A stretch of 64,000 nucleotides of DNA, taken from assembly GCF_035917675.1 (NCBI RefSeq), contig NZ_CP109104.1, positions 7,626,001 to 7,690,000 on the forward strand. The letters run 5' to 3'. This document shows, piece after piece, positions 48,785-57,437 of this stretch. The notes below the pieces were generated by a model. The model worked only from the letters and a program-made list of their open reading frames with translations, was not told the DNA's origin and searched no databases. The translations under genes were made by a program, and so were the position numbers. Source of the DNA: Streptomyces sp. NBC_01775 (GTDB taxonomy: Bacteria > Actinomycetota > Actinomycetes > Streptomycetales > Streptomycetaceae). Positions within the stretch are counted from its first letter, which is position 1, and each line of letters begins with the position of its first letter.

Positions 48785-48821
48785 ATCGCCGGACGGGTTC
48801 ACCACGAGCCCGTCCGGCGAT
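48785..48821. terminator. Long intergenic hairpin
   Basis: ATCGCCGGACGGG (48785-48797) pairs perfectly with 48809-48821 over an 11-nt loop. Its arm shares the CCGTCCGGCG core of the repeat at 153-247. It probably acts as a second terminator. Confidence 0.7.
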
Positions 48822-49093
48822 TCGGTGCGGGCCCCGCGCAAGGTCAGTGCGGGGCCTGCGCGAGGCCGGACCGGTGGGCGAAGACGACCGCGGAGCCCGC
48901 GGTGCCCACGGCCGGCCCGGGCGCTTCCGCCGGCCTCGGCGCCCGGGAACCGCTCGTCGATGAGGTCGAACGCCTTGTGGGACTCGATCCCCGGCAAAGA
49001 GTCAGCGTCCTCGGACGCTTCGCCGGTATTGAGGGCGCCGAAAGCCGACGGCGGCCAGGACCGCCGCCCACAGCAGCGCCACCCGGGCCTGGG

Positions 49094-50335
49094 CTACGCC
49101 TCCGCCGCCCACAACTGCGGGCTGTGAGCGGCGACAAGGGCGCTGATCCGGGTGAGCGCCTCGTCCGCGGGGAGCGGGTCGAGGCGGCGGCCGTCGCGCA
49201 ACCGGAGGGCGACGCGGTCCTCCGCGGCCTCCTTGGGACCGATGACCGCCTGGTACGGCACCAGTCGCGCCTGCCGGATCCGGGCACCGAGGCTGCCTCG
49301 TTCCGGCCCTGCCACCTTGACGCGCAGCCCTTCGCGAGCGCCGCGCGCCGCCACCGACTCGGCGTCGGACACCTGGTCCGCGGAGAGCGGGAGGACCACC
49401 AGTTGGGTGGGCGCCAGCCAGGCGGGGAAGGCGCCGCCGTGCACCTCCAGGAGGTGGGCGACGGCCCGCTCCACGCTGCCGACGACGGCACGGTGGACCA
49501 TGACGGGCCGGTGTTTGGCGCCGTCGGCGCCGATGTAGCGCAGCCCGAACTGCTCGGGCTGGTGGAAGTCGACCTGCACGGTGGAGAGGGTGGACTCCCG
49601 GCCCGCGCTGTCCACGATCTGCACGTCGATCTTGGGCCCGTAGAACGCGGCCTCGCCCTCGACGGCCTCATAGGGCAGTCCCGCGCCGTCCAGGACTTCG
49701 GCCAGCACCGCGGTGGCCCGCTCCCACAACTCCGGGTCGGCCACGTACTTCCCGCTGCCGCTGTTGCCGGCATCCGCGCCCGGGAGCGAGAGGCGGTAGC
49801 GGGCGGGTGCGATGCCGAGCGCACGGTAGGCGTCACGGATCATCTCCAGCGCGCCCCGCGCCTCCTGGGCGATCTGGTCCGGGGTGCAGAAGACGTGCGC
49901 GTCGTTGAGCTGGATGGCCCTGACGCGGGTGAGCCCGCCCAGCACCCCGGACAGCTCCGAGCGGAACATGCCGCCCAACTCGGCGATACGGTAAGGGAGC
50001 TCGCGGTAGCTGTGGGAGCGGGAGCGGTAGATCACCGCGTGGTGCGGACACAGGCTGGGGCGGAGTACGACCTGCTCGGCGCCCACGTCCATGGGAGGGA
50101 ACATGTCCTGGCGGTAGTGCGACCAGTGCCCGGAGATCTCGTACAGCTCCCGTTTGCCCAGCACCGGCGAGTACACGTGCTCGTACCCGGCGCCGCGTTC
50201 GGCCGCACGGATGTACTCCTCCAGCGCGTGCCGCACGGCGGCCCCTTCGGGCAGCCAGTAGGGCAGCCCGGCGCCGATGAGCGGGTCGGTGTCGAACAGC
50301 TCCAGCTCGCGGCCGAGCCTGCGGTGGTCATGCAC
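49094..50335 (-). CDS. Short threonyl-tRNA synthetase (catalytic and anticodon domains only)
   Basis: This 413-aa class II synthetase lacks the N-terminal TGS and editing domains of the usual 650-aa enzyme. The catalytic core is intact: GLPYWLPEGAAVRHALEEYI, zinc ligands C96 (SLCPHHA), H147 (NDAHVFC) and H281 (VHRAVVGS), motif 2 Arg125 (MFRSELSG), then an anticodon-binding domain (about 300-413: WLAPTQLVVLPLSADQVSDA). GTG 50333-50335 follows GAGGAG. It is likely a paralogue of the housekeeping gene; editing-free copies are known as specialised or resistance forms. A strong leader hairpin lies upstream (50420-50449), suggesting attenuation. No antibiotic cluster is adjacent. Confidence 0.88.
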   Translation of the reverse strand: MHDHRRLGRELELFDTDPLIGAGLPYWLPEGAAVRHALEEYIRAAERGAGYEHVYSPVLGKRELYEISGHWSHYRQDMFPPMDVGAEQVVLRPSLCPHHAVIYRSRSHSYRELPYRIAELGGMFRSELSGVLGGLTRVRAIQLNDAHVFCTPDQIAQEARGALEMIRDAYRALGIAPARYRLSLPGADAGNSGSGKYVADPELWERATAVLAEVLDGAGLPYEAVEGEAAFYGPKIDVQIVDSAGRESTLSTVQVDFHQPEQFGLRYIGADGAKHRPVMVHRAVVGSVERAVAHLLEVHGGAFPAWLAPTQLVVLPLSADQVSDAESVAARGAREGLRVKVAGPERGSLGARIRQARLVPYQAVIGPKEAAEDRVALRLRDGRRLDPLPADEALTRISALVAAHSPQLWAAEA

Positions 50336-50419
50336 GGTGGTCTCCTCACTGTGGGCGATCGGTGCGATCAGCGCGATCACTTCGATCGGTGCCTCGTGAG
50401 CGGGAGCCCGGGCCATGAC

Positions 50420-50449
50420 GAAGCCCCGGGGCACTCGCCCCGGGGCTTC
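50420..50449 (-). promoter_or_regulatory. Leader hairpin (attenuator candidate) of the short thrS
   Basis: GAAGCCCCGGGGC (50420-50432) pairs perfectly with 50437-50449 over a 4-nt loop, 85 bases upstream of the synthetase start on its strand. Just upstream on that strand an ATG-initiated leader frame (MSIEAPGRVPRGFVM) spans the hairpin in frame with the gene. A perfect GC stem in a synthetase leader is compatible with transcription attenuation, or it may be the terminator of another transcript. Confidence 0.5.
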
Positions 50450-50628
50450 GATGGACATCGATCAGCGCGCCGGGACAGCCTCCGGCGTCCTCGTCAGTGC
50501 TGCGGCGCGCTTCATGCGGCAGACCGTAACAGGAGAGCCGCGCCCGCTCACCTCATTTGTCCGGCGCTGCTCCCGGACGGGGGAAGCCCCGGGGTCCCCC
50601 ACGGACCCCGGGGCGCCGCCGCCACGGG

Positions 50629-51864
50629 TCACGTGGCGGCCAGTGCCTCCGTAGGAGGCAGCCGCGCCGCTCTGACGGCGGGATAGAAGCCCGCCAGCCC
50701 CCCGATGAGCAGCGTGGCACCCACACCGCCCGCCATGGCCCAGGCCGGCACGACGGCCGGCCAGCCCTGGTAGGCGGCATAGCCCGCGGTGACGCAGATG
50801 CCGATCAGTACCCCGCCCAACCCGCCCAGCGAGGAGAGCAGTTGGGACTCGCACACGAACTGGGTGCGGATCTGTCCCCGGGTGGCGCCCAGCGCGCGCC
50901 GCAGCCCGATCTCCGAGCGCCGCTCCAGCACCGAGATCACCATGGTGTTGGCGACCCCCACACCGCCGACCAGCAGGGCGACGGCGCCCAGTCCCAGCAG
51001 GAGTCCGCTGAGGGCGTCGTCGGTGGCCTGCTTGGCGGCGAGCGCGTCCGAGGGCCGGGAGACGGTCACCTCGTTGGGGCGCTCGGGGTTGGCCGTCGGG
51101 CCCAGGATCTCCTGGACCTCGCTGACGGCCGTCTCCTTGGCGCGGGTGTGCACGGTGGTGGGGTAGCCGTCGAAGCCGAGGTACTCGCCCGCGACGCCCC
51201 AGCCCACCAGGGCGCCGGCGTCCAGGTCGGGAGCCAGCTCGTTGGGCGCCATGATTCCCACGACGCTGAACCAGCGCCCGCCGAGCCACACCTGCGTGCC
51301 GGACTTCAGTTCGTGGATGCCCAGCTGCTGGGCGGCCCTGGGGCCCAGCACCACGGCTGGGTAGCGGGAGTTGGCCGCGTTCAGCCAGCGTCCCGCCGCG
51401 ACCTCGCCGCCGACCGCCTCGGGCAGGTCGGTGCGCGCGGCGACCACGGACAGGCCGCCGGTCTCCTCCTCGGGTATCCGGTCGTTGCGGAAGACCTTGG
51501 CGTCCGTCTTGCCCACCGCCGAGACCGACTCGACGTCCGGCAGGTTGCCGATCATGTCCACCGCGCTCTTGGGCAGATGGGCGTCCTCCCCGGAAAAGGA
51601 CTGGCCGGGTGTGACGGTGAGCAGGTTTGTGCCCAGCGCGGCCAGCCGCCGGTTGAGGTCCTCGGTGCTGGAGGTGGAGATGCCCACCACGCCCACCATC
51701 GCGGCGATGCCGATGGCGATGCCCAGCGCCGAGAGGAACACCCGCATCGGCCGGGAGCGCAGCCCGGAGCCGCCCACCCGCAGCACATCGGCCGGGCCCA
51801 TCCTGGCGGCACGAGGGGTGGGCCCGGCGGCGCGCGGCGCGTGGCCCGGCGTGCGGTCGGTCAT
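50629..51864 (-). CDS. MacB/FtsX-type ABC transporter permease
   Basis: This is a 411-aa permease with four helices in the MacB layout: first helix at FLSALGIAIGIAAMVGVVGI (about 43-62), a large extracellular MacB periplasmic-core domain (about 65-280, GTNLLTVTPGQSFSGEDA), and three C-terminal helices (LLLGLGAVALLVGGVGVANT; CESQLLSSLGGLGGVLIGIC; the last ending FYPAVRAARLPPTEALAA). It contains the cytoplasmic signature SVLERRSEIGLRRALGATRG. ATG 51862-51864 overlaps the ATPase stop. It works as mechanotransmission exporter with the ATPase and adaptor next to it. Confidence 0.9.
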   Translation of the reverse strand: MTDRTPGHAPRAAGPTPRAARMGPADVLRVGGSGLRSRPMRVFLSALGIAIGIAAMVGVVGISTSSTEDLNRRLAALGTNLLTVTPGQSFSGEDAHLPKSAVDMIGNLPDVESVSAVGKTDAKVFRNDRIPEEETGGLSVVAARTDLPEAVGGEVAAGRWLNAANSRYPAVVLGPRAAQQLGIHELKSGTQVWLGGRWFSVVGIMAPNELAPDLDAGALVGWGVAGEYLGFDGYPTTVHTRAKETAVSEVQEILGPTANPERPNEVTVSRPSDALAAKQATDDALSGLLLGLGAVALLVGGVGVANTMVISVLERRSEIGLRRALGATRGQIRTQFVCESQLLSSLGGLGGVLIGICVTAGYAAYQGWPAVVPAWAMAGGVGATLLIGGLAGFYPAVRAARLPPTEALAAT

Positions 51865-52682
51865 CGCCCGCTCCCTGACGTGGTGGGGGCGGCCGAGTCG
51901 TACTCGATGCGCCCGTCCCACAGCCGTACTTCGCGCGGCAGGGAGGCCGCGATGTCCCGGTCGTGCGTGATGACGGCCACCGTCGTGCCCGCGCGGTGCA
52001 GCTCATGCAGCAGTTCGAGGACGGCGGCACCCGAGCGCGAGTCGAGCGCGCCGGTGGGCTCGTCGGCCAGCAGCAGCCGGGGGCCCGCCTGCCCGGAGGC
52101 CGGGGACGGGCCGCCGGCCACGGCGCGGGCGATGGCCACCCGCTGCTTCTCGCCGCCGGACAGCTGGTGGGGCTCGTGGAAGAGCCGGTGGCCCAGGCCG
52201 ACCCGGCGCAGGGCCACTTCGGCGGCGCGCCTCCGGTCGGCGCGCGGCCGGCCGCTGTAGAGCAGCCCGTCGGCGACGCTGTCCAGCGCTGAGACGCCGG
52301 GGGAGAGGTGGAACTGCTGGAAGACGAAGCCGACCGTGCCGGCCCGCAGCGCCGAGAGCTCACGGTCGGAGAGCTTCGCCACGTCGTGCCCGTCGACGCG
52401 CACCGTCCCGCCCGAGGGGCGGCTGAGGGTACCCATGATGTTGAGCAGCGTGGACTTGCCGGAGCCCGAAGGGCCGACGATGGCGATCAGTTCGCCGCGC
52501 GCGATGGTGAGGTCGGCGTCGCTGAGTGCCGTGACGTCCCCGTACCGCTGGGAGACGCCGGTCAGCTCGACCACCGGCGCCGGGCCGTCCGCGCCGCTCG
52601 CGGCGGGCCGGGTGTCCTGGGTGTCCTGGGCGTACGGGGGGAAGGCAGCGGCGTGCGGGATCGATGTGCGTGCGATGCTCAC
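51861..52682 (-). CDS. MacB/LolD-type ABC transporter ATPase
   Basis: This is a 273-aa ATPase. It has Walker A GPSGSGKSTLLN, Q-loop FVFQQFHLSPGVSALDSV, signature HQLSGGEKQRVAIARAVAGG, Walker B RLLLADEPTGALDSRSG and the H-loop VITHDRDIA. A 12-residue insert (GPSPASGQAGPR) separates signature helix and Walker B, unusual for the family. The first 33 residues are a variable extension. It is coupled by overlaps to both the adaptor and permease genes. Confidence 0.9.
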   Translation of the reverse strand: MSIARTSIPHAAAFPPYAQDTQDTRPAASGADGPAPVVELTGVSQRYGDVTALSDADLTIARGELIAIVGPSGSGKSTLLNIMGTLSRPSGGTVRVDGHDVAKLSDRELSALRAGTVGFVFQQFHLSPGVSALDSVADGLLYSGRPRADRRRAAEVALRRVGLGHRLFHEPHQLSGGEKQRVAIARAVAGGPSPASGQAGPRLLLADEPTGALDSRSGAAVLELLHELHRAGTTVAVITHDRDIAASLPREVRLWDGRIEYDSAAPTTSGSGR

Positions 52683-54160
52683 CGGGGCACCCCCACGTCC
52701 AGCCCCTCCTTGATGCCCTTGCCGGACACCTCCACCTTTCCGTCGGCGAACATGCCCAGCGTCACCGGCTTGCGGCGGGTGGTCCCGTCGGCGCCGGTGA
52801 CCTCCACCGCGTAGCCGCCGCCCTGCTGGGCCAGCAGGGCGTTGACGGGCACCGCGAGCACGTCCTCGCGGGACTCGGCCTTGAGCCGCACATCGACCGA
52901 AGCCGCCTGGTAGCGGCCGAGCTTGCGCTGGGAGCCGACCTTCAGCTCGACCGGCAGTGTCGCCTCCTCGGCACCGCCCTCGCTCTCGCCCCCCTCGGAA
53001 CCGCTGCCCGAGGAGCCGGAGGCGTCCGTGCTCGTGGGGGTGCCGATGTCGGTCACCTCGGCCTCTGCGCTGCCGCCGTCCGGCAGCCCGATCGACGCCT
53101 TGGTGCCCTTCTTGACGAGATCCTCAAGACCGGCCTCCAGATCGACGGTGACGATCCGGCCGGTACCGGTCCAGGTCAGCGCCTCGCCGCCGGCCAGCGC
53201 GCCGGGCGAGGTCTTCTGCTCGGCGACCCGGCGGGCCCCCGGGGCCACCACGGCGTCCCCGGGCTCGACCTCGCCGGTCTCCGTGCGGTTCATGTCGTCC
53301 TGCCAGTCGCGTACGGCCTCGGCCGTGCCGCTGGTGAACTCGTCGTCGGCGGTGAAGCCCGTGTAGCCGAGCTTGGCGAGGTTCGCCTCCAGCGTCTTGA
53401 CGTCGTCGCCCTCGGTGCCGCCGCGCAGCGTGCGGTAGAGCGGCTTGGAGCCGTAGAGCAACGGGACCTTCCGCTCGTCGACGCTGTAGACCGTGTCTCC
53501 CCGGGAGAGGGTGTCGCCCTCCTCGGGCAGCCAGGTGACGATGCCGCTGTCCTCGTCCTGTGTGCCGCTGCCGCCGTTCCGGGAGGACTGGCCGGCGCCC
53601 TGCCGGCCCCCGCTTTCCGAGGACCCGGCCTCGGACCCCGAGCCGGAGCCCGATTCCGAGCCGGAGCCGGTGCCCGCCTGCTGGACGGTCGTCGGAGTGC
53701 CGAAGCCGAGCGTGCCGTCCACGGTCTCGGTACGGGTGAGCGTGGTGCGCTCCACCTTCGCTGTCGCCTTCGGGCCGGTGGTGCGGGGCGTCTTGGCGGT
53801 ATCGCCCTCTCCGCCGAAGGCGCCGGTGGCCGCCACCCCCGCGGCGCCCACCGCCGTGACGGCGGCGAGCGCGAGCAGCGAGGCGCGCAGCGGGCGGCGG
53901 CGCCGGGTCTCCACGGGCCGCGCGATGTCCTCGCCGCCCGCTTGGTCCTCGTCGGTGTGTACCGGCCCGTCTCTGTCAGTGTCCGTGCGTACCGTCCCGT
54001 CGCCGGTACCGGCCGGTCCACCGGGCCCGTGCGCCTGGTCGGTCACTACGCCGTTGTCGTGGGCGTCGTGGGCGTCGTGGGCGTCGTGGGCGTCGCGGGT
54101 GTCGTGGGCGCCGGGGCGCGGGCTCCGGCCGCCGGAGGCGGACTCCTCGTGGAGCGTCAC
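52679..54160 (-). CDS. MacA-like adaptor with peptidoglycan-binding domain
   Basis: This is a 493-aa membrane-anchored adaptor. A charged N-terminus with a four-fold DAH repeat precedes one transmembrane helix (LRASLLALAAVTAVGAAGVA, about 85-105). Outside are a Ser/Gly/Glu-rich linker, a PG_binding_1 module (about 235-290: GTEGDDVKTLEANLAKLGYT) inserted in the adaptor, and the beta-barrel region (VELKVGSQRKLGRYQAASVD, REDVLAVPVNALLAQQGGGY). Actinobacterial MacA-like proteins with this module link export to the cell wall. GTG 54158-54160 overlaps the lipoprotein stop. Confidence 0.85.
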   Translation of the reverse strand: MTLHEESASGGRSPRPGAHDTRDAHDAHDAHDAHDNGVVTDQAHGPGGPAGTGDGTVRTDTDRDGPVHTDEDQAGGEDIARPVETRRRRPLRASLLALAAVTAVGAAGVAATGAFGGEGDTAKTPRTTGPKATAKVERTTLTRTETVDGTLGFGTPTTVQQAGTGSGSESGSGSGSEAGSSESGGRQGAGQSSRNGGSGTQDEDSGIVTWLPEEGDTLSRGDTVYSVDERKVPLLYGSKPLYRTLRGGTEGDDVKTLEANLAKLGYTGFTADDEFTSGTAEAVRDWQDDMNRTETGEVEPGDAVVAPGARRVAEQKTSPGALAGGEALTWTGTGRIVTVDLEAGLEDLVKKGTKASIGLPDGGSAEAEVTDIGTPTSTDASGSSGSGSEGGESEGGAEEATLPVELKVGSQRKLGRYQAASVDVRLKAESREDVLAVPVNALLAQQGGGYAVEVTGADGTTRRKPVTLGMFADGKVEVSGKGIKEGLDVGVPR

Positions 54161-54774
54161 TTGGGCCCGCCGCCCTTCATGATGATCCCGCCGCCCGGGT
54201 ACTTGCTCCGGCACGCCTTCTGGGCGTCCTGGAAAGGCTTGGCGTTCGGCCTGATGCCGCTGTCCGCCATGTCGAGCTGCATGGCGCTGCCGTTGATCTC
54301 GGGGTCGGGGAAGTCGTCCAGGCCGTGCTCGCGCATGCACTTGGCCCACGCGGCGACCTTCGCGGAGTCCAGCGGCTTGCCCTTGCCGCCGTCCATCTGC
54401 GGCGCCTTGTCGCGGCACGCCTGCTCGGCCTTCTCGAACTCGGGCGAGTCGCGGTCCAGCTTGGCGCCGGAGCCGCCGATCCGGACGCCGCCGCCGCTCT
54501 CCTGCTTCGGGTCGGGGAAGTCCTTGACCCCGTTGTCCCGCATGCACCGCGAGTACTCCAGTGCCTTGTCGAATGCCTTGCCCGCCTGGCCGCCCTTGGC
54601 GCTGCCGCCGGTTCCGCCGCCGCTGCCGGTGCCGCTCTTCTTGCCGGTGTCGGCGGACGAGTCTCCGCCGCATCCGGTGAGCAGCACGCCTGCCAGCAGC
54701 ATCGCGGCGGCGGGAAGGGCGCGCCCAAGGGGTCGCCTTTGTGCGAGGGATGTGGAGCTGCGTGTGATGAACAT
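54157..54774 (-). CDS. Hypothetical lipoprotein with duplicated Cys-Met-Arg motif
   Basis: This is a 205-aa exported lipoprotein. The signal peptide ends at LLTGC. After a Gly/Lys linker, the mature domain has a tandem duplication: SRCMRDNGVKDFPDPK and KCMREHGLDDFPDPE, each followed downstream by ACR (QACRDKAPQ; KACRSKYPG), suggesting two disulfide-bonded half-domains. Such proteins accompany MacAB-type exporters in actinomycetes; function is unknown. First gene of the four-gene export operon, divergent from the response regulator 87 bp away. Confidence 0.8.
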   Translation of the reverse strand: MFITRSSTSLAQRRPLGRALPAAAMLLAGVLLTGCGGDSSADTGKKSGTGSGGGTGGSAKGGQAGKAFDKALEYSRCMRDNGVKDFPDPKQESGGGVRIGGSGAKLDRDSPEFEKAEQACRDKAPQMDGGKGKPLDSAKVAAWAKCMREHGLDDFPDPEINGSAMQLDMADSGIRPNAKPFQDAQKACRSKYPGGGIIMKGGGPK

Positions 54775-54861
54775 GGAACCGAGTTCTACGCGGCGGAGGG
54801 TTACACCACGGGAACGGACGGTGTTACGCCGCTGTTATGCCGCGTGCCGCATCCTGACGTC

Positions 54862-55515
54862 ATGCGAGTGCTGATCGTGGAAGATCACCGGGAGCTGGCC
54901 GAGACCGTGGCCACGGGGCTGCGCCGCGACGGGATGGCCGTCGATCTCGCCTTCGACGGGGAACAGGCCATGGAAGAGGCGACGGTGCACGACTACGACG
55001 TCATCGTGCTCGACCGCGACCTGCCCCGGCTGCACGGCGACGAGGTGTGCCGTGCCCTCAGCCGCGAAGGGAGCCGCTCCCGATTGCTGATGCTCACGGC
55101 GGCCTCCACCATCGAGGACCGGGTGGACGGCCTCGGCCTCGGCGCGGACGACTACCTCGCCAAGCCGTTCGCCTTCGCCGAACTCATCGCGCGCGTCAGA
55201 GCGCTGGCCCGGCGCTCCCAGCCCGCCGTCCCGCCCGTGCTCACCCATGGCGACCTCACCCTGGTCCCCGCCGAGCGGCAGGCCCGCAGAGCCGGGCGCC
55301 GCCTCGACCTGTCGCCGAAGGAACTGGCGGTCCTGGAACTGCTGTTGTCCGCGCGCGGAGCCGTCGTCTCCGCCGAGGAACTGCTGGAGCGCGCCTGGGA
55401 CCAGTCGGCCGACCCGTTCACCAACACCGTGAAGGTCACCGTCAGCCGGCTGCGGCGCAAGCTGGGCGAGCCGCCCGTGATCGAGACGGTGCCGCATGCC
55501 GGCTACCGCATCTGA
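54862..55515 (+). CDS. OmpR/PhoB-family response regulator
   Basis: This is a 217-aa regulator. The receiver has RVLIVEDHRELAETVATGLR, phospho-acceptor D51 (VIVLDRDLPRLHGDE), the TA switch LMLTAASTIEDRVDGL and GADDYLAKPFAFAEL. The winged-helix domain (about 125-217) reads LDLSPKELAVLELLLSARGA and VTVSRLRRKLGEPPVIETVP. ATG 54862 starts the fold. Its end overlaps the kinase gene by 20 bases. It probably activates the divergent lipoprotein/MacAB operon. Confidence 0.93.
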   Translation: MRVLIVEDHRELAETVATGLRRDGMAVDLAFDGEQAMEEATVHDYDVIVLDRDLPRLHGDEVCRALSREGSRSRLLMLTAASTIEDRVDGLGLGADDYLAKPFAFAELIARVRALARRSQPAVPPVLTHGDLTLVPAERQARRAGRRLDLSPKELAVLELLLSARGAVVSAEELLERAWDQSADPFTNTVKVTVSRLRRKLGEPPVIETVPHAGYRI

Positions 55516-56758
55516 GCCCGCCCGGCCGCGAGGCCGTATTCGCTGGTCGGCCCGGCTGCGGCTGACGCTGATGTACGGCGCGCTCTTCCTCGTCTCGGGC
55601 ATCGCCCTGCTCGGCTCCACCTACCTGCTGGTGGCCAGCAGCCCCGCCAACAAGAACACCAGGATCACCGCCTGGCGTGCGGAGGATCCCCTGCATGACG
55701 GCCGGGACCGTACGCAGACGCAGATCGCGCACGTGGTCAGCGAGCGCCGCTCCGCCGAACTGCGCACCCTGCTCACCGAGTCGGGCGTCGCGCTGGCCGG
55801 TATGACCGGCGTGTCGGTCGCGCTGGGCTGGTTCATGGCGGGCCGGGTGCTGCGCCCCGTGCGCACCATGGCCGACAAGGCGCGCCGGATCTCCGAGCGC
55901 AACCTCCACGAACGGCTCGCGGTCACCGGGCCCGCCGACGAACTCAAGGAGCTGGGCGACACCTTCGACGGGCTGCTGTCCCGGCTGGACGCCGCGTTCG
56001 AGGCGCAGAAGCGCTTTGTCGCCAACGCCTCCCACGAGCTGCGCACCCCCCTCACCCTCCAGCGCGCCACCATCGAGGTGGCCCTAGCCGAGCCGGACGC
56101 CGAAGCGGCGGCGCTGCGGGAGGTCTGCACCCGGGTGCTGGCGGCGGGAGAGAGCCAAGAGCGGCTGATCGAGGCGCTGTTGACGCTGGCCAGCAGCCAG
56201 CGGGGTCTCGACCCGAAGCGCAGCGGCCCGGTGGATCTGGCGGCCGTCACCCGACTCGTGCTGCGCGACCGGGAGGAGCCCCGCGCCGGCGTCGCGCTGG
56301 CGCCGGCGCCCACCCACGGCGACGCGGCGCTCGTCGAGCGGCTGGCGACCAACCTGGTGGAGAACACCCAGCGCTACACCCCCGAGGACGGCTGGATCCA
56401 CGTGTCGACCGGCACCAGCGCGGGCCGCCCCTATCTGCACGTGGCCAACAGCGGTGAGGCGATACCCCAGGACCGCATCCCCGTGCTCTACCAGCCTTTC
56501 CAACGGCTGGGTCGGCGTGGCGCGGGCGAGGGCCACGGGCTCGGCCTGTCCATAGTGGCGGCGGTCGCCGCAGCCCACGGCGCCGTCATCACCACCGTCC
56601 CCGGTCCCGAGGGCGGCCTGGCCGTCACCGTGGCCTTTCCGCCGTCTCCGCCCTCTCCATCCGGTGCGACCGCCGGATCGGAGCGGCGGCAAGTGGTGGG
56701 GGAGCGGCCGGGGGCGGGGGAGCGGCCGGGCGAGCGGGTCGTCAGCGCAGGGAAATGA
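55496..56758 (+). CDS. Membrane sensor histidine kinase
   Basis: This is a 420-aa kinase with two transmembrane helices (about 24-47 and 95-115) flanking a short extracytoplasmic loop of about 48 residues, a HAMP domain (AGRVLRPVRTMADKARRISE), HisKA with His180 in ASHELRTPLTL, and HATPase with N box LATNLVENTQRYTP and G boxes GHGLGLSIVAAVA. The small sensor loop suggests intramembrane sensing, as for antibiotic or wall-stress kinases paired with MacB-type exporters. ATG 55496 lies within the regulator gene. A charged tail of 40 residues ends the protein. Confidence 0.92.
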   Translation: MPATASEPARPRGRIRWSARLRLTLMYGALFLVSGIALLGSTYLLVASSPANKNTRITAWRAEDPLHDGRDRTQTQIAHVVSERRSAELRTLLTESGVALAGMTGVSVALGWFMAGRVLRPVRTMADKARRISERNLHERLAVTGPADELKELGDTFDGLLSRLDAAFEAQKRFVANASHELRTPLTLQRATIEVALAEPDAEAAALREVCTRVLAAGESQERLIEALLTLASSQRGLDPKRSGPVDLAAVTRLVLRDREEPRAGVALAPAPTHGDAALVERLATNLVENTQRYTPEDGWIHVSTGTSAGRPYLHVANSGEAIPQDRIPVLYQPFQRLGRRGAGEGHGLGLSIVAAVAAAHGAVITTVPGPEGGLAVTVAFPPSPPSPSGATAGSERRQVVGERPGAGERPGERVVSAGK

Positions 56759-56884
56759 GCGCGATCGAGCCCCCCCCCGCGCACACCAGCCCCGCCACCT
56801 GGGGCCGCGAGAGCCGCTCGCGCAGCACGGCCACCGCCAGCAGTAGCACAGCGCGGCGGCCAGGGCGAATGCGTCGGCACTCAT
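56742..56884 (-). pseudogene. EamA/DMT transporter with internal deletion
   Basis: The stub starts ATGAGTGCC (overlapping the MarR stop as ATGA), giving MSADAFALAAAL, then jumps frame to AVLLLAVAVLRERLSRPQVA and GLVCAGGGSIALISLR, the typical last helix of an EamA permease. More than 80% of the normal 280-300-residue protein is missing, and a run of nine C bases near 56770 lies in the tail. It also overlaps the end of the kinase gene. Non-functional. Confidence 0.65.
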
Positions 56885-57437
56885 ACGGACTCGGCGCGCG
56901 CACCGCCATCGGCGCGCGCACCGCCATCGGCGCGCGCACCGCCATCGGCGCGCCCACCGCCGTCGGCGCGCGCCGAGTCATCGCGCCCCGAGTCACCGTC
57001 TGCCGTGCCGTCCCCCGCCGCTCCGTCGTCCGCGGTGCCGTCCCCCTCCGTGCCGTGGCCCGTCGCGGCGCACCGCTGCCGGTCCGCCTCGCCGACCGGG
57101 CAGATCTCACCCTGGCCACGCACGCGACGCGGTCGCACAGCCGGCACAGCCGGTCGGCGTCGCCCGGCTCCTGGCACAGGTGCGCGAGGAGCTTGCCCAA
57201 CAGCGCGTCGAGCTGCGCCCGTTCGCGCTCTTCCAGTGTCTCGACGGCGTCGTTGAGTACCTGCTGGCGCGCCACGAGCAGGCTGCGGGCCGCCTGGACG
57301 CCCAGGCCGGTCAGGTGCAGACCCGCCCAGTTGGCCCACGAGCTCTCTCTGCGCAGCAGGCCGTGCCCCTCCAGCCCCTCGGCCATGCGGGTCGTGGCGG
57401 GTTGGCTGAGGCCGACGCGGCGGCCCAGCTCGGTCAC
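56881..57437 (-). pseudogene. MarR-family regulator, apparently frameshifted
   Basis: The winged helix is clear: TELGRRVGLSQPATTRMAEG, LEGHGLLRRESSWANWAGLH, then DRLCRLCDRVACVAR. At about 57112-57118 the frame must shift by one base to continue GEICPVGEADRQRCA and a Gly/Asp/Ala-rich tail stopping at 56881; otherwise it runs into the EamA stub. Upstream, AAALVVLADAPGLSV belongs to the same domain, but no start codon is found in that frame before a TGA, so the N-terminus is also damaged. It may still give a truncated protein. Confidence 0.6.
56892..56963. repeat. 18-bp tandem repeats in the marR-like gene tail
   Basis: The unit CGGCGCGCGCACCGCCAT occurs at 56892, 56910 and 56928, with a diverged copy at 56946. 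On the minus strand it encodes repeated ADGGAR. The array lies just before the MarR-like stop. Confidence 0.8.

Larger units (their letters stand above)
48750..49093. other. Intergenic region between convergent GH2 and ThrRS genes
   Basis: These 344 bases hold the two hairpins above and no supported gene. Frames passing through it are extensions of noise into the synthetase gene. Confidence 0.55.

Noticed and set aside
49094..50458. Resistance gene inside a borrelidin- or obafluorin-like cluster
   Set aside because: The short ThrRS fits a resistance gene in principle, but no biosynthetic genes occur within the window on either side.
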